From positions 806,001 through 870,000 of the forward strand of contig NZ_JAMBOY010000001.1 of assembly GCF_023715885.1 (NCBI RefSeq): 64,000 bases of DNA. Direction: 5' to 3'. The translations under genes and the position numbers were made by a program. Below the pieces are notes generated by a model, which worked only from the letters and a program-made list of their open reading frames with translations, was not told where the DNA came from and ran no database searches. This document shows, in pieces, positions 16,862-26,232 of this stretch; within the stretch, counting starts at the first letter, position 1; each line of letters begins with the position of its first letter. The DNA comes from Microbacterium hydrocarbonoxydans (lineage in GTDB: Bacteria > Actinomycetota > Actinomycetes > Actinomycetales > Microbacteriaceae).

Positions 16862-18205
16862 GTGTCTGGGAAACGAACACGCGCGCTGCGGATGACCGCG
16901 GGAGCCCTCGGGCTCACGCTGGTCGGAGCCGCCCTCACGAGCTGCGCCGCCGGAGACGGAGCGGAAACCATCCGCTTCACCTTCAGCAAGCGCGAGGCCA
17001 TCGAGTTCATGACCGAGCTCGTGGCGGAGTACAACGCCTCACAGGACGACGTGAAGGTCGAGATCGACACCTCGGGCGTCGACGTCGTCTCGGCCAGCTT
17101 CGTCCGAGGCAACCCGCCCGACATCATGCTCGCCAACTACAACTACGAGGTCGCCCGATTCGTGCAGCGCTGCGCGCTCAGCGACCTCTCCGAGACCGAG
17201 GCCGCGGGGGGCATCCGCGACGACCTGCAGCCGCTCATGGAGCAGTACGGATCGTGCGAGGGCCGCACCAGCGCGCTGCCCTACTCGGTGATGGCGGCCT
17301 CCGTCATCTACAACAAGCAGATCTTCGACGAGCAGGGTCTCGAGGTGCCGCAGACCTGGGAGGAGCTGCTCGCGGTGTGCGACCAGCTCAAGGCCGCCGG
17401 CATCGACCCCTTCTACGCCACCTTCAAGGATGACTGGACCGTCGCCCAGGGCTGGTACGACTACACGGCCGGCGGTTCGCTCGACGTGATCGAGTTCTTC
17501 GACGCCATGGCCGAGGAGGGAGCCGACGTCGGCGCCGGGTCGGACGTCTCGTTCGAGAAGGACTTCGCCGCTCCCATGGACCGCATGATGCAGCTCGCGA
17601 GCGACTACACCAACGAGGACGCCGCCAGCCGCGCCTACGGCGACGGCAACCTCGCCTTCGCCAACGGCGAGGCGGCGATGTACCTGCAGGGTCCGTGGGC
17701 GTTCAGCGAGATCGCGAAGACCTCGCCCGACCTGGACCTCGGGACGTTCCCGCTGCCGATGACCGACGACCCCGCCGATCTCGGCGTGCGCGTCAACATG
17801 GACCTCGCCGCGATGATCCCCGAGGAGTCTCAGCACAAGGAGGCCGCCCGCGACTTCCTCGAGTACCTCTTCCTCCCCGAGAACATCGAAGAGTACAACG
17901 CCTCGCAGCTCGGATTCACCCCGACGAAGGATGCTCCCGCGCCCGACGATCCGCGCATCGAGGGCATGGTCGAGTACTACCAGAACGGCCAGATCTACCA
18001 GGGCCCGTCGGTGCTCGTGCCGCGCACGCTCCCGGTGTTCAACTACGCGCAGGCGATGGTGCTCGGACAGTCGACCGAGGCGACGCTGAAGACGATGGAT
18101 GCCGACTGGGCCCGCATCGCGTTCCGCGCCCCCATTCCCAAGACCGGCGACGCCGCGGCATCCGGCGATTCCGCATCCGGCGAGACAGAGGAGTCCACGC
18201 CATGA
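16862..18205 (+). CDS. Sugar ABC transporter substrate-binding lipoprotein
   Basis: 447 residues from GTG 16862 (GGAAGGA RBS). A signal peptide ends in a lipobox L-T-S-C with the lipidated Cys at 28. The rest is an extracellular solute-binding protein of family 1 (maltose-type), with E-L-V-A-E-Y-N-A near 55 and a Q-G-P-W-A-F segment near 280. The stop overlaps the first permease ATG by 4 nt. Together with the downstream GH13 enzyme it most likely binds an alpha-linked oligosaccharide. The exact sugar is unknown. Confidence 0.9.
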   Translation: MSGKRTRALRMTAGALGLTLVGAALTSCAAGDGAETIRFTFSKREAIEFMTELVAEYNASQDDVKVEIDTSGVDVVSASFVRGNPPDIMLANYNYEVARFVQRCALSDLSETEAAGGIRDDLQPLMEQYGSCEGRTSALPYSVMAASVIYNKQIFDEQGLEVPQTWEELLAVCDQLKAAGIDPFYATFKDDWTVAQGWYDYTAGGSLDVIEFFDAMAEEGADVGAGSDVSFEKDFAAPMDRMMQLASDYTNEDAASRAYGDGNLAFANGEAAMYLQGPWAFSEIAKTSPDLDLGTFPLPMTDDPADLGVRVNMDLAAMIPEESQHKEAARDFLEYLFLPENIEEYNASQLGFTPTKDAPAPDDPRIEGMVEYYQNGQIYQGPSVLVPRTLPVFNYAQAMVLGQSTEATLKTMDADWARIAFRAPIPKTGDAAASGDSASGETEESTP

Positions 18206-19137
18206 CCACCACGACCACCCGGCCGCCCACGAGCACGACGACGATCCTCACCGGCGAGGCGCGGAAGGTGCGACGTCACACGAAGCGCGTCGAGCCGATC
18301 TACTACCTGTTCCTGCTGCCGACGCTCGTGATCTTCACGCTCGCGATCACGGTGCCGGGCGTGATGGGCATCTTCTTCAGCTTCACGGACTCGATCGGAC
18401 TGGGCGAGTGGAGCTTCAACGGCTTCACCAACTACGTCGCCATGTTCAGCGATCCGTCTATCCTGCAGAGCTACCTCTTCACCTTCGGCTTCTCGATCGC
18501 GACCGTGATCGTCGTCAACGTGATCGCGTTCCTGCTGGCGGTGGGGCTGACCTCCCGCATCCGCTTCAAGACCGGACTGCGCACGATCTTCGTGATCCCG
18601 ATGGTGATCTCGGGCATCATCATCGCCTACGTCTTCAACTTCCTGTTCTCGAACTCGATCCCGGCGGCCGGAGCGGCCACCGGCATCCCCTGGCTCGAGA
18701 CGAGCCTGCTCGCGAACCCCGACCTCGCGTGGATCGCGATCGTGATCGTCACCGCATGGCAGGCGGTACCCGGCACCCTGCTCATCTACATCGCGGGTCT
18801 GCTCTCGGTACCGGGCGAGGTCTACGAAGCGGCGAGCATCGACGGCGCCAGCAAGACGCAGCAGCTCACCCGCATCACGATCCCGCTGGTCGCCGGCTAC
18901 GTGGTGATCAACGTGATCCTCGGGTTCAAGGGCTTCCTGAACGCCTACGACATCATCGTCGGCCTCACGAACGGCGGTCCGGGAACCGCGACCCGCAGCG
19001 TCGCGATGACCATCATCGCGGGCTTCAACGGCGGCGACTACGCCTACCAGATGGCGAACGCGACCATCTTCTTCATCGTCGCCGTTCTCATCTCCCTCCT
19101 CCAGCTCTCGCTGACGCGCGGAAGGAACGCACTCTGA
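18202..19137 (+). CDS. Sugar ABC transporter permease (MalF type)
   Basis: 311 residues with six predicted membrane segments and the EAA loop (E-A-A-S-I-D-G-A, near residue 210) that docks with the ATPase. ATG 18202 overlaps the binding-protein stop by 4 nt and the next permease starts within this gene's stop codon. No ATPase gene is in the operon, so a shared MsiK-type ATPase encoded elsewhere is expected, as is common in actinobacteria. Confidence 0.9.
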   Translation: MTTTTTRPPTSTTTILTGEARKVRRHTKRVEPIYYLFLLPTLVIFTLAITVPGVMGIFFSFTDSIGLGEWSFNGFTNYVAMFSDPSILQSYLFTFGFSIATVIVVNVIAFLLAVGLTSRIRFKTGLRTIFVIPMVISGIIIAYVFNFLFSNSIPAAGAATGIPWLETSLLANPDLAWIAIVIVTAWQAVPGTLLIYIAGLLSVPGEVYEAASIDGASKTQQLTRITIPLVAGYVVINVILGFKGFLNAYDIIVGLTNGGPGTATRSVAMTIIAGFNGGDYAYQMANATIFFIVAVLISLLQLSLTRGRNAL

Positions 19138-20015
19138 TGTCGACGCAGACACTCACCACCGTCACCGCCGACGGGAAGAAGCCCCGCACGAAGATGGAGC
19201 GGGTCAACTGGTCGGGCACCATCATCCTCATGCTGTGCGCGGTCACCGTGCTGCTACCGCTGTACGTCACCATCTCGATGTCGCTCAAGACGACGGGCCA
19301 GGCGGTCGACGGCAACGCCTTCTCGCTGCCGGCGCCGTTCAGCTTCGACGGCTTCGTCGAGGCGTGGAACCTGACGAAGTTCCCGGTCGGCGCAGGCATC
19401 TCGCTGCTGGTCACCGCCGGCACCGTGATCGCGACGATCGTGCTCGCGGCCTGGGCGTCGTACGCCATCGTGCGCAACTGGGATCGCCGTCTGTTCCGCT
19501 GGTCGTTCTTCTACCTGCTCGCGGCGATGTTCATCCCGTTCCCCGTGGTGGCGCTGCCGCAGATCCAGCTCACCGGACGCGTCGGCCTCGACAATCCGTT
19601 CGGCGTGATCATCCTCGCGACGATGTTCCAGCTCAGCTTCAGCGTGCTGCTCTTCACCGCGTTCCTGCGCTCGATCCCGATCGAGCTGGAGGAGAGCGCC
19701 CGCATCGACGGTGCCACGACGTGGCAGACGTTCTGGAGGTTGATCTTCCCGCTGCTCGCTCCGATGAGCGCGACGGTCGGCATCTTCGCATTCCTGTACG
19801 CGTGGAACGACTTCATGATGCCGTCGCTCATCATCTCCGACCCGGCCCTGCAGACTCTGCCGGTGCGGCAGAACCTCTTCCAGAACCAGTTCAGCAACAA
19901 CTACAACGTCGCGTTCGCGTCGTACCTCATGGCCATGGCGCCGGCGATCCTCGCGTACCTGTTCACGCAGCGCTTCGTGATGGAGGGCGTCACGCAGGGC
20001 GCCGTCAAGGGCTGA
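19137..20015 (+). CDS. Sugar ABC transporter permease (MalG type)
   Basis: 292 residues, six predicted membrane segments, with an EAA-like loop E-E-S-A-R-I-D-G-A (about 185). The ATG overlaps the preceding stop by one base (TGATG), so it is translationally coupled. It ends in the G-A-V-K-G tail typical of this permease class. It forms the heterodimeric channel with the upstream permease. Confidence 0.9.
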   Translation: MSTQTLTTVTADGKKPRTKMERVNWSGTIILMLCAVTVLLPLYVTISMSLKTTGQAVDGNAFSLPAPFSFDGFVEAWNLTKFPVGAGISLLVTAGTVIATIVLAAWASYAIVRNWDRRLFRWSFFYLLAAMFIPFPVVALPQIQLTGRVGLDNPFGVIILATMFQLSFSVLLFTAFLRSIPIELEESARIDGATTWQTFWRLIFPLLAPMSATVGIFAFLYAWNDFMMPSLIISDPALQTLPVRQNLFQNQFSNNYNVAFASYLMAMAPAILAYLFTQRFVMEGVTQGAVKG

Positions 20016-20060
20016 CCCCCGCCGCACCACCGCAACAAGAAGAAGGAGCACCACCCCCTC

Positions 20061-21752
20061 ATGACCGATGCGACTCTCACCGAGACCCGCAACGACCACT
20101 CCGACGACACGGCGGCCTGGTGGCGTCAGGCGATCGTCTACCAGATCTACCCCCGCAGCTTCGCGGACGCGAACGGTGACGGCCTGGGCGACATCCCCGG
20201 CATCGTCTCGCGCGCGGACTACCTCGCCGAGCTCGGAATCGACGCCGTGTGGCTGAGCCCGTTCTACCCCTCGGCACTGGCCGACGGCGGATACGACGTC
20301 GCGGACTACCGCGATGTCGACCCGCGACTGGGCACGCTGGCCGACTTCGACGAGATGGTCGCGGCGCTGCACGAGCGCGGCATCCGCGTCGTCGTCGACA
20401 TCGTGCCGAACCATTCGTCGGATCTGCACGAGTGGTTCCAGGAGGCGCTCGCCGCCGGGCGCGGATCGGCCGCCCGAGAGCGGTACATCTTCCGCGAGGG
20501 TGCCGGTCCTGACGGCGACGAGCCGCCCACCGACTGGACCGCCGCATTCGGCGGCTCGGCGTGGGAGCGCGTCGAGGACGGCCAGTGGTACCTGCACAGC
20601 TTCGCGCCGGAGCAGCCCGACCTGAACTGGGATCACCCCGAGGTGCGCGAGGACTTCCTGAAGACCCTGCGCTTCTGGTCGGATCGCGGTGTCGACGGCT
20701 TCCGCATCGACGTCGCCCACATGCTGACCAAGGATCTCAGCGAACCGCTGCCCAGCACCGTCGAGCTCGACGCGATGCCCCATGACGGCAACCACCCGCT
20801 GCACGACCGCGACGACGTGCACGAGATCTACGCGGAGTGGCGTCGCGTCTTCAACGAGTACGACCCGCCGCGCACCGCCGTCGCCGAAGCGTGGGTCTCG
20901 ACGCCGGAGCGTCGTGCGCGCTACGCGTCGGCCGAGGGACTCGGGCAGGCATTCAACTTCGACCTGCTCGTGGCCGACTTCGACGCAGAGCAGTTCCGCA
21001 CGGTCATCACCGACAACCTCGCGCAGGCGCGCATCACGGGGTCGTCGACCACGTGGGTGCTGTCGAACCACGACGTCACGCGGCACGCGACGCGGTACGG
21101 CCTCGCCCCTCTCAACGGACGCACCGGCGTCAAACAGGGCGTCGAGTGGGTGCGGGACGGCGGCCCGGCCGATCAGCTCGACCGTGAGGGCGGCCTGCGC
21201 CGCGCGCACGCCGCGACGCTGCTGCTGCTCGGCCTCCCCGGCAGCACGTACCTGTACCAGGGCGAGGAGCTCGGGCTGCAGGAGGTCGCCGAGATCGCGC
21301 CGGAGCAGCGCCAGGATCCGTCGTTCTTCCGCGGGGCCGACTTCGACGGCCTGGGACGGGACGGATGCCGCGTGCCGCTGCCGTGGACGGCATCCGGTGC
21401 GTCCTTCGGCTTCGGCGCCGGTGACGCGCACCTGCCGCAGCCGGAGTGGTTCGCCGAGTACGCAGTGGACGTGGAGGAGGCGGATCCGTCGTCGACCCTC
21501 GCCCTGTACCGCGAGGCGCTGCGCCTTCGCCGTCTGCTGCAGACAGAGGAGAGCCTGGAGTGGGTCGAGACCGGACGCGCCGACGTGCTGCGGTTCGCGC
21601 GACCGAACGGCTGGCAGATCGTGACGAACTTCGGCTCGGAGCCGTTCGACCTGGGTGCGGAGGCCGACGACCTCGTGCTCGGCACGCTCGTCGACGGCGC
21701 CGTGCCCGGGGATTCGACGGTCTGGCTCGCGCCGCAGGGCCTCGTCGCCTGA
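20061..21752 (+). CDS. GH13 alpha-glucosidase / oligo-1,6-glucosidase family
   Basis: Cytoplasmic alpha-amylase-family glycosidase of 563 residues. The catalytic triad can be read: nucleophile D217 in F-R-I-D-V, acid/base E276 in A-E-A-W and D338 in S-N-H-D-V. The N-terminal Q-I-Y-P-R-S-F and N-G-D-G-x-G-D segments are typical of alpha-glucosidases. There is no signal peptide. It lies 45 nt after the permeases with an AGAAGGAG RBS and belongs to the operon, so imported oligosaccharides would be cut inside the cell. Whether it prefers 1,4-, 1,6- or 1,1-linkages cannot be told. Confidence 0.9.
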   Translation: MTDATLTETRNDHSDDTAAWWRQAIVYQIYPRSFADANGDGLGDIPGIVSRADYLAELGIDAVWLSPFYPSALADGGYDVADYRDVDPRLGTLADFDEMVAALHERGIRVVVDIVPNHSSDLHEWFQEALAAGRGSAARERYIFREGAGPDGDEPPTDWTAAFGGSAWERVEDGQWYLHSFAPEQPDLNWDHPEVREDFLKTLRFWSDRGVDGFRIDVAHMLTKDLSEPLPSTVELDAMPHDGNHPLHDRDDVHEIYAEWRRVFNEYDPPRTAVAEAWVSTPERRARYASAEGLGQAFNFDLLVADFDAEQFRTVITDNLAQARITGSSTTWVLSNHDVTRHATRYGLAPLNGRTGVKQGVEWVRDGGPADQLDREGGLRRAHAATLLLLGLPGSTYLYQGEELGLQEVAEIAPEQRQDPSFFRGADFDGLGRDGCRVPLPWTASGASFGFGAGDAHLPQPEWFAEYAVDVEEADPSSTLALYREALRLRRLLQTEESLEWVETGRADVLRFARPNGWQIVTNFGSEPFDLGAEADDLVLGTLVDGAVPGDSTVWLAPQGLVA

Positions 21753-21811
21753 CCCGGCCTGCTGCCATGGGCGCGAGCCCGCTGTCGCTCGCGCCGAGAC
21801 CCCCCACCCCC

Positions 21812-21855
21812 GCCGAGACCCACCATCCCGTTCGTCGTGGGTGGTGGGTCTCGGC
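21812..21855 (+). terminator. Hairpin after the sugar operon
   Basis: A 14-bp stem (21812-21825 with 21842-21855) follows the glucosidase stop by 60 nt. Partial direct copies of the arm sequence lie on both sides, suggesting a degenerate intergenic repeat. Confidence 0.65.
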
Positions 21856-21903
21856 GCGCGTGGTGGGTTTCGACGACGCAGACCGATTGAACGGGGCGCC
21901 GGT

Positions 21904-21933
21904 TTGATAATGGTTCTCATTAGCGCGTAGAGT
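21904..21933 (+). promoter_or_regulatory. Zur box and leaderless promoter of znuA
   Basis: TGATAATGGTTCTCATTA (21905-21922) closely fits the Zur/Fur-type palindrome. It overlaps a TTGATA -35 (21904-21909). The -10 is TAGAGT (21928-21933) after an 18-nt spacer and ends 6 nt before the znuA ATG. Bound Zur would block polymerase when zinc is plentiful. Confidence 0.85.
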
Positions 21934-21939
21934 GGCAGC

Positions 21940-22953
21940 ATGAAGAAGCCGGTCGTCGCCCTCGCTCTCGCATCCGTCGCCGCATTGACGCTGGCGGGGT
22001 GCTCCACCAGCGCGGGCGCGGGAGAGGGTGGCGACGACGGGATCACGGTCGTCGCGAGCACCAACGTGTACGGCTCGCTGGCCCAGCAGATCGGCGGCGA
22101 GCGCATCGAGGTCGACTCGATCATCAGCTCGGCCACCCAGGACCCGCACTCGTACGAGGCATCGGCGCGCGACCGCCTCACGGTGCAGAAGGCCGACCTC
22201 GTGATCGAGAACGGCGGCGGCTACGACGCGTTCATCGACACGCTGCTCCAGGACGCAAAGGGCCCGCACATCATCACGGCGGTCGAGTACTCGCACGACT
22301 TCCCCGGCAACGAGGGCCACGAGCATGCGGAGGGCGAGGAGCACGCGGATGCCGAGGCGACCGAAGAGGCCCACGCCCACGACCACGCCGAGGGCGAGGA
22401 CGGGCACGAGGGCCATGACCACATCGAGGGCTTCAACGAGCACGTGTGGTTCGACGTGCACACCATGATCCATGTGGTCGAGGCGATCGCCGACGAGCTG
22501 ACCGAGCTCGACCCGGAGGGTGAGGCCGACTTCACCGCCAACGCCGAGAAGATCGTCTCCGACCTGGAGGGATTCGAGGCCGACCTCGAGACCCTGAAGA
22601 CCGAGGCGGCCGGCGCGAACGTCGTCATCACCGAACCCGTTCCCGGCTACCTGGCCGAGGCCGCCGGTCTCACCGACGTCACGCCCGAGGGCTTCGCGGA
22701 GTCCGTCGAGGAGGGTTCGGACGTCGCGCCCGCCACCCTGCTCGCGACCCTGGACGTCGTCACCTCGGGCGACGTGCGCGCCGTACTGACGAACGCCCAG
22801 ACCGGCGGTGCCGAGACGCAGCGCGTCGAGGATGCCGCGGCCGAGGCCGGCATCCCCGTCGTCGCCTTCACCGAGCTGCTGCCGGAGGGATCGTCGTACG
22901 CTGAGTGGATGAGTGACGCGATCCAGAGCCTCGCCAACGCACTGACGTCGTGA
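21940..22953 (+). CDS. znuA: Zinc ABC transporter substrate-binding lipoprotein ZnuA
   Basis: Signal peptide with lipobox L-A-G-C (Cys21). Cluster A-I metal-binding protein of 337 residues. The His/Asp/Glu-rich loop at about 124-165, typical of zinc-specific members, follows H-S-Y in the N-lobe and precedes the conserved H-V-W-F-D segment. A Zur box lies directly upstream. It captures Zn(II) outside the membrane and hands it to the ZnuB channel. The stop overlaps the znuC GTG by 4 nt. Confidence 0.93.
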   Translation: MKKPVVALALASVAALTLAGCSTSAGAGEGGDDGITVVASTNVYGSLAQQIGGERIEVDSIISSATQDPHSYEASARDRLTVQKADLVIENGGGYDAFIDTLLQDAKGPHIITAVEYSHDFPGNEGHEHAEGEEHADAEATEEAHAHDHAEGEDGHEGHDHIEGFNEHVWFDVHTMIHVVEAIADELTELDPEGEADFTANAEKIVSDLEGFEADLETLKTEAAGANVVITEPVPGYLAEAAGLTDVTPEGFAESVEEGSDVAPATLLATLDVVTSGDVRAVLTNAQTGGAETQRVEDAAAEAGIPVVAFTELLPEGSSYAEWMSDAIQSLANALTS

Positions 22954-23792
22954 GCGGCACCGCCGACACCGAGGCAGGTTCCACGCCGCGCACCCCAGTT
23001 CTGGAGGTGCGCGGCGCCGCCCTGCACCGCGGCGAACGAGAGCTGTGGTCGGGTCTCGACCTGACCGTCGAGCCGGGGGAGTTCATCGCGGTGCTCGGTC
23101 CGTCGGGATCGGGCAAGACTACGCTGCTGCGCAGCATCCTGGGCCTGCAGCCTTTGTCGGCGGGAGAGATCCGGGTCGCGGGGGCGCCCGTGCGCAAGGG
23201 CAACCGGCGCATCGGATACGTGCCGCAGCAGCGCTCGCTCGCGCCCGACACGAGCATGCGCGCGCGTGACCTCGTGGCCCTCGGCGTGCAGGGCAGCCGG
23301 TTCGGATTCCCCATACCGCACCGCGGCGACCGGGCGAAGGTCGACGATCTGCTCCAGGCCGTCGGCGCCTCGCACTTCGCCGACCGCCGCGTCGGACTGC
23401 TCTCGGGAGGAGAGCAGCAGCGGCTCCGCGTCGGTCAGGCGCTCGCCGACGAACCGTCGCTGCTCCTCTGCGACGAGCCGCTGTCGAACCTCGACCTCGC
23501 GAACCAGGTCGCCGTGACCGACATCATCGACCGGCAGCGCCGGGAGCGCGACGCCGCCGTGCTGTTCGTCACGCACGACATCAACCCGATCCTGGGCCGC
23601 GTCGACCGCATCCTCTACATCGCCGGCGGGCGCTTCCTGCTCGGCACTCCTGACGAGGTGCTGCAGACCCGCGTGCTCACGGAGCTCTACGGCACACCCG
23701 TCTTCGTGCTCCGCGCCGGCGACCGGCTGGTCGTCGTCGGAGTGCCCGATGCCGAGCCCCACCACGACCACGATCACGAGGCGCACGCATGA
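22950..23792 (+). CDS. znuC: Zinc ABC transporter ATPase ZnuC
   Basis: 280 residues. Walker A G-P-S-G-S-G-K-T-T near 50-58, signature L-S-G-G-E-Q-Q-R near 152, Walker B L-L-L-C-D-E-P near 172 and a switch His in T-H-D. The C-terminus ends in a short His/Asp-rich tail (H-H-D-H-D-H) that may bind metal. GTG 22950 overlaps the znuA stop and the last 4 nt overlap znuB. Confidence 0.93.
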   Translation: MSGTADTEAGSTPRTPVLEVRGAALHRGERELWSGLDLTVEPGEFIAVLGPSGSGKTTLLRSILGLQPLSAGEIRVAGAPVRKGNRRIGYVPQQRSLAPDTSMRARDLVALGVQGSRFGFPIPHRGDRAKVDDLLQAVGASHFADRRVGLLSGGEQQRLRVGQALADEPSLLLCDEPLSNLDLANQVAVTDIIDRQRRERDAAVLFVTHDINPILGRVDRILYIAGGRFLLGTPDEVLQTRVLTELYGTPVFVLRAGDRLVVVGVPDAEPHHDHDHEAHA

Positions 23793-24664
23793 CCGTCACC
23801 GGCCTCGTCCAGACCGTGGACTGGAGCGACGTGTTCTCGTTCCAGGACTACGGCGACCTCGTCGCGCTGCTCGCGAACTCGATCGTCGCGGGCGCCGTGC
23901 TCGGCATCGTCGGCGGGCTCATCGGCGTCTTCGTGATGCAGCGCGACCTCGCCTTCGCGGTGCACGGCGTGAGCGAGCTCTCCTTCGCCGGTGCCGCAGC
24001 GGCCCTGCTCTTCGGCGGCAGCGTCGTGGCCGGGTCGCTGGGCGGAGCGCTCGTCGCGGCGATCCTGATCGGCGTCCTCGGGGCCAAGGCGCGCGACCGC
24101 AACTCGATCGTCGGCGTACTCATGCCGTTCGGCCTCGGCCTCGGCATCCTGTTCCTCTCCCTCTACGACGGGCGGAGCGCCAACCGCTTCAGCCTGCTGA
24201 CCGGTCAGATCGTCTCCGTCTCGAGCCCCGACCTCGGGTGGCTGCTCGGCATCAGCATCGTGGTGCTGCTCGGTCTGCTGCTGATGTGGAACCCGCTGCG
24301 CTTCGACTCGCTCGACCCCGAGTCCGCCGCCGCGCGCGGCGTGCCCACGCGCGCCGTGAGCCTGCTGTTCATGGTGCTGCTCGGACTCATCGTCGCGGTG
24401 AGCGTGCACATCATCGGCGCCCTGCTGGTGATGGCGCTGCTCGTGACGCCGGCCGCGGCAGCGATGCGGGTCACCGCGGGACCCGTCGCGGTACCTCTGC
24501 TCGCCGCGCTGTTCGGGTTCGTGTCGGCGGTGGGCGGGATCCTGCTCGCGCTCGCCGGGACGCTGCCGGTGAGCCCATACATCACGACGCTGTCGTTCAC
24601 GATCTACGTCGTGTGCTGGATCGTGCAGCGGGTGCGCGGCGGCGTGCGACGCGTGAGGGCCTGA
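23789..24664 (+). CDS. znuB: Zinc ABC transporter permease ZnuB
   Basis: 291 residues with about eight hydrophobic segments, of the ABC-3 family (ZnuB/MntB). ATG 23789 overlaps the znuC stop by 4 nt. It forms the membrane channel of the zinc importer. After the stop lies an inverted repeat and then zur. Confidence 0.93.
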   Translation: MTVTGLVQTVDWSDVFSFQDYGDLVALLANSIVAGAVLGIVGGLIGVFVMQRDLAFAVHGVSELSFAGAAAALLFGGSVVAGSLGGALVAAILIGVLGAKARDRNSIVGVLMPFGLGLGILFLSLYDGRSANRFSLLTGQIVSVSSPDLGWLLGISIVVLLGLLLMWNPLRFDSLDPESAAARGVPTRAVSLLFMVLLGLIVAVSVHIIGALLVMALLVTPAAAAMRVTAGPVAVPLLAALFGFVSAVGGILLALAGTLPVSPYITTLSFTIYVVCWIVQRVRGGVRRVRA

Positions 24665-24669
24665 CCGAC

Positions 24670-24726
24670 TCGAATCGCGTGAACTGCAACCGTCCGGCCC
24701 TCGAAGCTGCCAGTTGCGCGATTCGA
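24670..24726. repeat. Long inverted repeat between znuB and zur
   Basis: TCGAATCGCG (24670-24679) pairs with CGCGATTCGA (24717-24726), extended by AACTG/CAGTT after a small bulge. It probably ends the znu transcript, and it may be an intergenic palindromic element. Confidence 0.5.
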
Positions 24727-24784
24727 ATACCTCCCTCACCCGCTCCCAGCCCCCGACAAGGGCGGCGCGCCTAGAATCGTGGGT

Positions 24785-25201
24785 ATGGCTCAGCGGAACA
24801 CCTGGCAGCGCGAGCGCGTGCGCGAAGCGCTCGCCGACGCGCGCGGTTTCGTGAGCGCCCAGAGCCTGCACGCCTCGCTGCGCGACGACAACACGGGCAT
24901 CGGCCTCGCGACCGTGTACCGCGCACTCGCCGGTCTCGCCGCCTCAGGCGACGCCGACTCGCTGCAGAGCCCAGAGGGCGAGGCGCTCTACCGCGCCTGC
25001 ACCACGCAGGGCCACCACCACCACCTGATCTGCCGCAACTGCGGACTCACGGTCGAGATCGAGGCCAAGGACGTCGAGCAGTGGGCGCACCGCACCGCAG
25101 CGCTGCACGGCTTCACCGACGCCGCGCACGTCGTCGACATCTTCGGCCTCTGCGCCCCCTGCACCAACAAGCGCGCCGCAGAAGAGGCAGCGATCGCGTG
25201 A
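24785..25201 (+). CDS. zur: Zinc uptake regulator Zur (Fur family)
   Basis: 138 residues. The winged-helix N-terminus includes T-V-Y-R-A-L near 45. The metal sites are visible: G-H-H-H-H-L-I-C-R-N-C near 77-87 and C-A-P-C near the end, making the structural zinc site. TAGAAT (24772-24777) ends 7 nt before ATG 24785, which supports this start over GTG 24779. It sits next to znuACB, whose promoter carries a Zur box. The stop overlaps the next gene by 4 nt. Confidence 0.9.
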   Translation: MAQRNTWQRERVREALADARGFVSAQSLHASLRDDNTGIGLATVYRALAGLAASGDADSLQSPEGEALYRACTTQGHHHHLICRNCGLTVEIEAKDVEQWAHRTAALHGFTDAAHVVDIFGLCAPCTNKRAAEEAAIA

Positions 25202-26232
25202 CCGCGCAGGCCACGACCCGGACGGCGCATTCGCATCGGCCCGTCAGGCCGCCGCGGTCGCCGTGGGTCGGCGTCGCGCTCGGCGCCGCGATCGTCGCCG
25301 CGCTCTTCCTCGTCGATGCGTTCCTGCCGAACCTGTACGAGGCTGCGCTCCCGAGTCGCGCGCAGGACGGACTGACCCTCGCCCTCAGCGTGCTCATCGA
25401 GGCGCTGCCGTTCGTCATCCTCGGCGTTCTCCTGTCGATCGTGGTGCAGGTCTGGCTGCCGTCCGACGTCATCCACCGGTGGCTTCCGAAGCGTGCGTGG
25501 GCGCGCCGCGCCGTGCTGTCGCTGCTGGGGATGCTGATCCCTGTGTGCGAGTGCGGCAACGTGCCGTTCGCGCGCGGACTCATGATGCGCGGCCTCGCGC
25601 CGGCCGAAGCGCTGACGTTCCTCATCGCGGCGCCGATCGTGAACCCGATCGTGATCCTCACGACGCACGCCGCGTTCGGGTTCGACGACGGCATCCTCGT
25701 CGCCCGTCTGGTCGGCGGATACCTCATCGCGAACCTCATCGGCTGGATCTACAGCCGCCACCCCTCGCCCGACGCGCTGCTCACGCAGCGGTTCGTCGAC
25801 ACGTGCGAGCGGGTCACCCACGAGCCGGGAACCCCGGTGCGCCGCAGCCTCACGCAGTTCCTCGTCGAGCTGCGCGCGGTCATGCCGGCGCTCATCATCG
25901 GATCCGCGCTCGCCGGGGCGGTGCAGGTGCTGATTCCGCGGGAGCTGCTGCTCGCCATCGGCTCGAACCCCGTGCTGTCGATCGTCGCGATGATGGCGCT
26001 CGCCATGACGGTCGCCATCTGCTCCAACGTCGACGCGTTCTTCGCGCTGTCGTTCGCGTCGACGTTCTCGTCGGGAGCGATCGTCGCGTTCCTGCTGGTG
26101 GGACCGCTCGTCGACGTCAAGATGCTCGCGCTCATGCGCACCACCTTCACGACGCGCACTCTGGCGGGGATCGTCGGCGTGGTCGTGCTCGCCGCCTTCG
26201 CCATCGGGATCGGGGTGAACGTCTTTGTCTGA
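25198..26232 (+). CDS. DUF318 family permease (YcgR/YraQ type)
   Basis: 344 residues, about eight membrane segments, in two homologous halves typical of COG0701 permeases, with the conserved C-E-C-G-N motif near residue 117. It starts at GTG 25198, overlapping the zur stop by 4 nt, and the DUF1980 partner follows with an 8-nt overlap. Related pairs (YcgR-YcgQ in Bacillus) are poorly characterised. Coupling to zur suggests a role in metal transport. Confidence 0.8.
   Translation: MTAQATTRTAHSHRPVRPPRSPWVGVALGAAIVAALFLVDAFLPNLYEAALPSRAQDGLTLALSVLIEALPFVILGVLLSIVVQVWLPSDVIHRWLPKRAWARRAVLSLLGMLIPVCECGNVPFARGLMMRGLAPAEALTFLIAAPIVNPIVILTTHAAFGFDDGILVARLVGGYLIANLIGWIYSRHPSPDALLTQRFVDTCERVTHEPGTPVRRSLTQFLVELRAVMPALIIGSALAGAVQVLIPRELLLAIGSNPVLSIVAMMALAMTVAICSNVDAFFALSFASTFSSGAIVAFLLVGPLVDVKMLALMRTTFTTRTLAGIVGVVVLAAFAIGIGVNVFV

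Noticed and set aside
19254-22181. 975-residue open frame on the minus strand across the sugar operon and znuA
   Set aside because: Antisense shadow of GC-rich codons; composition is low-complexity Arg/Val/Asp and the plus-strand genes have clear domains.
22310-22440. Repetitive GAG/CAC-rich stretch
   Set aside because: It is the His/Glu-rich metal loop of ZnuA, not a DNA repeat element.
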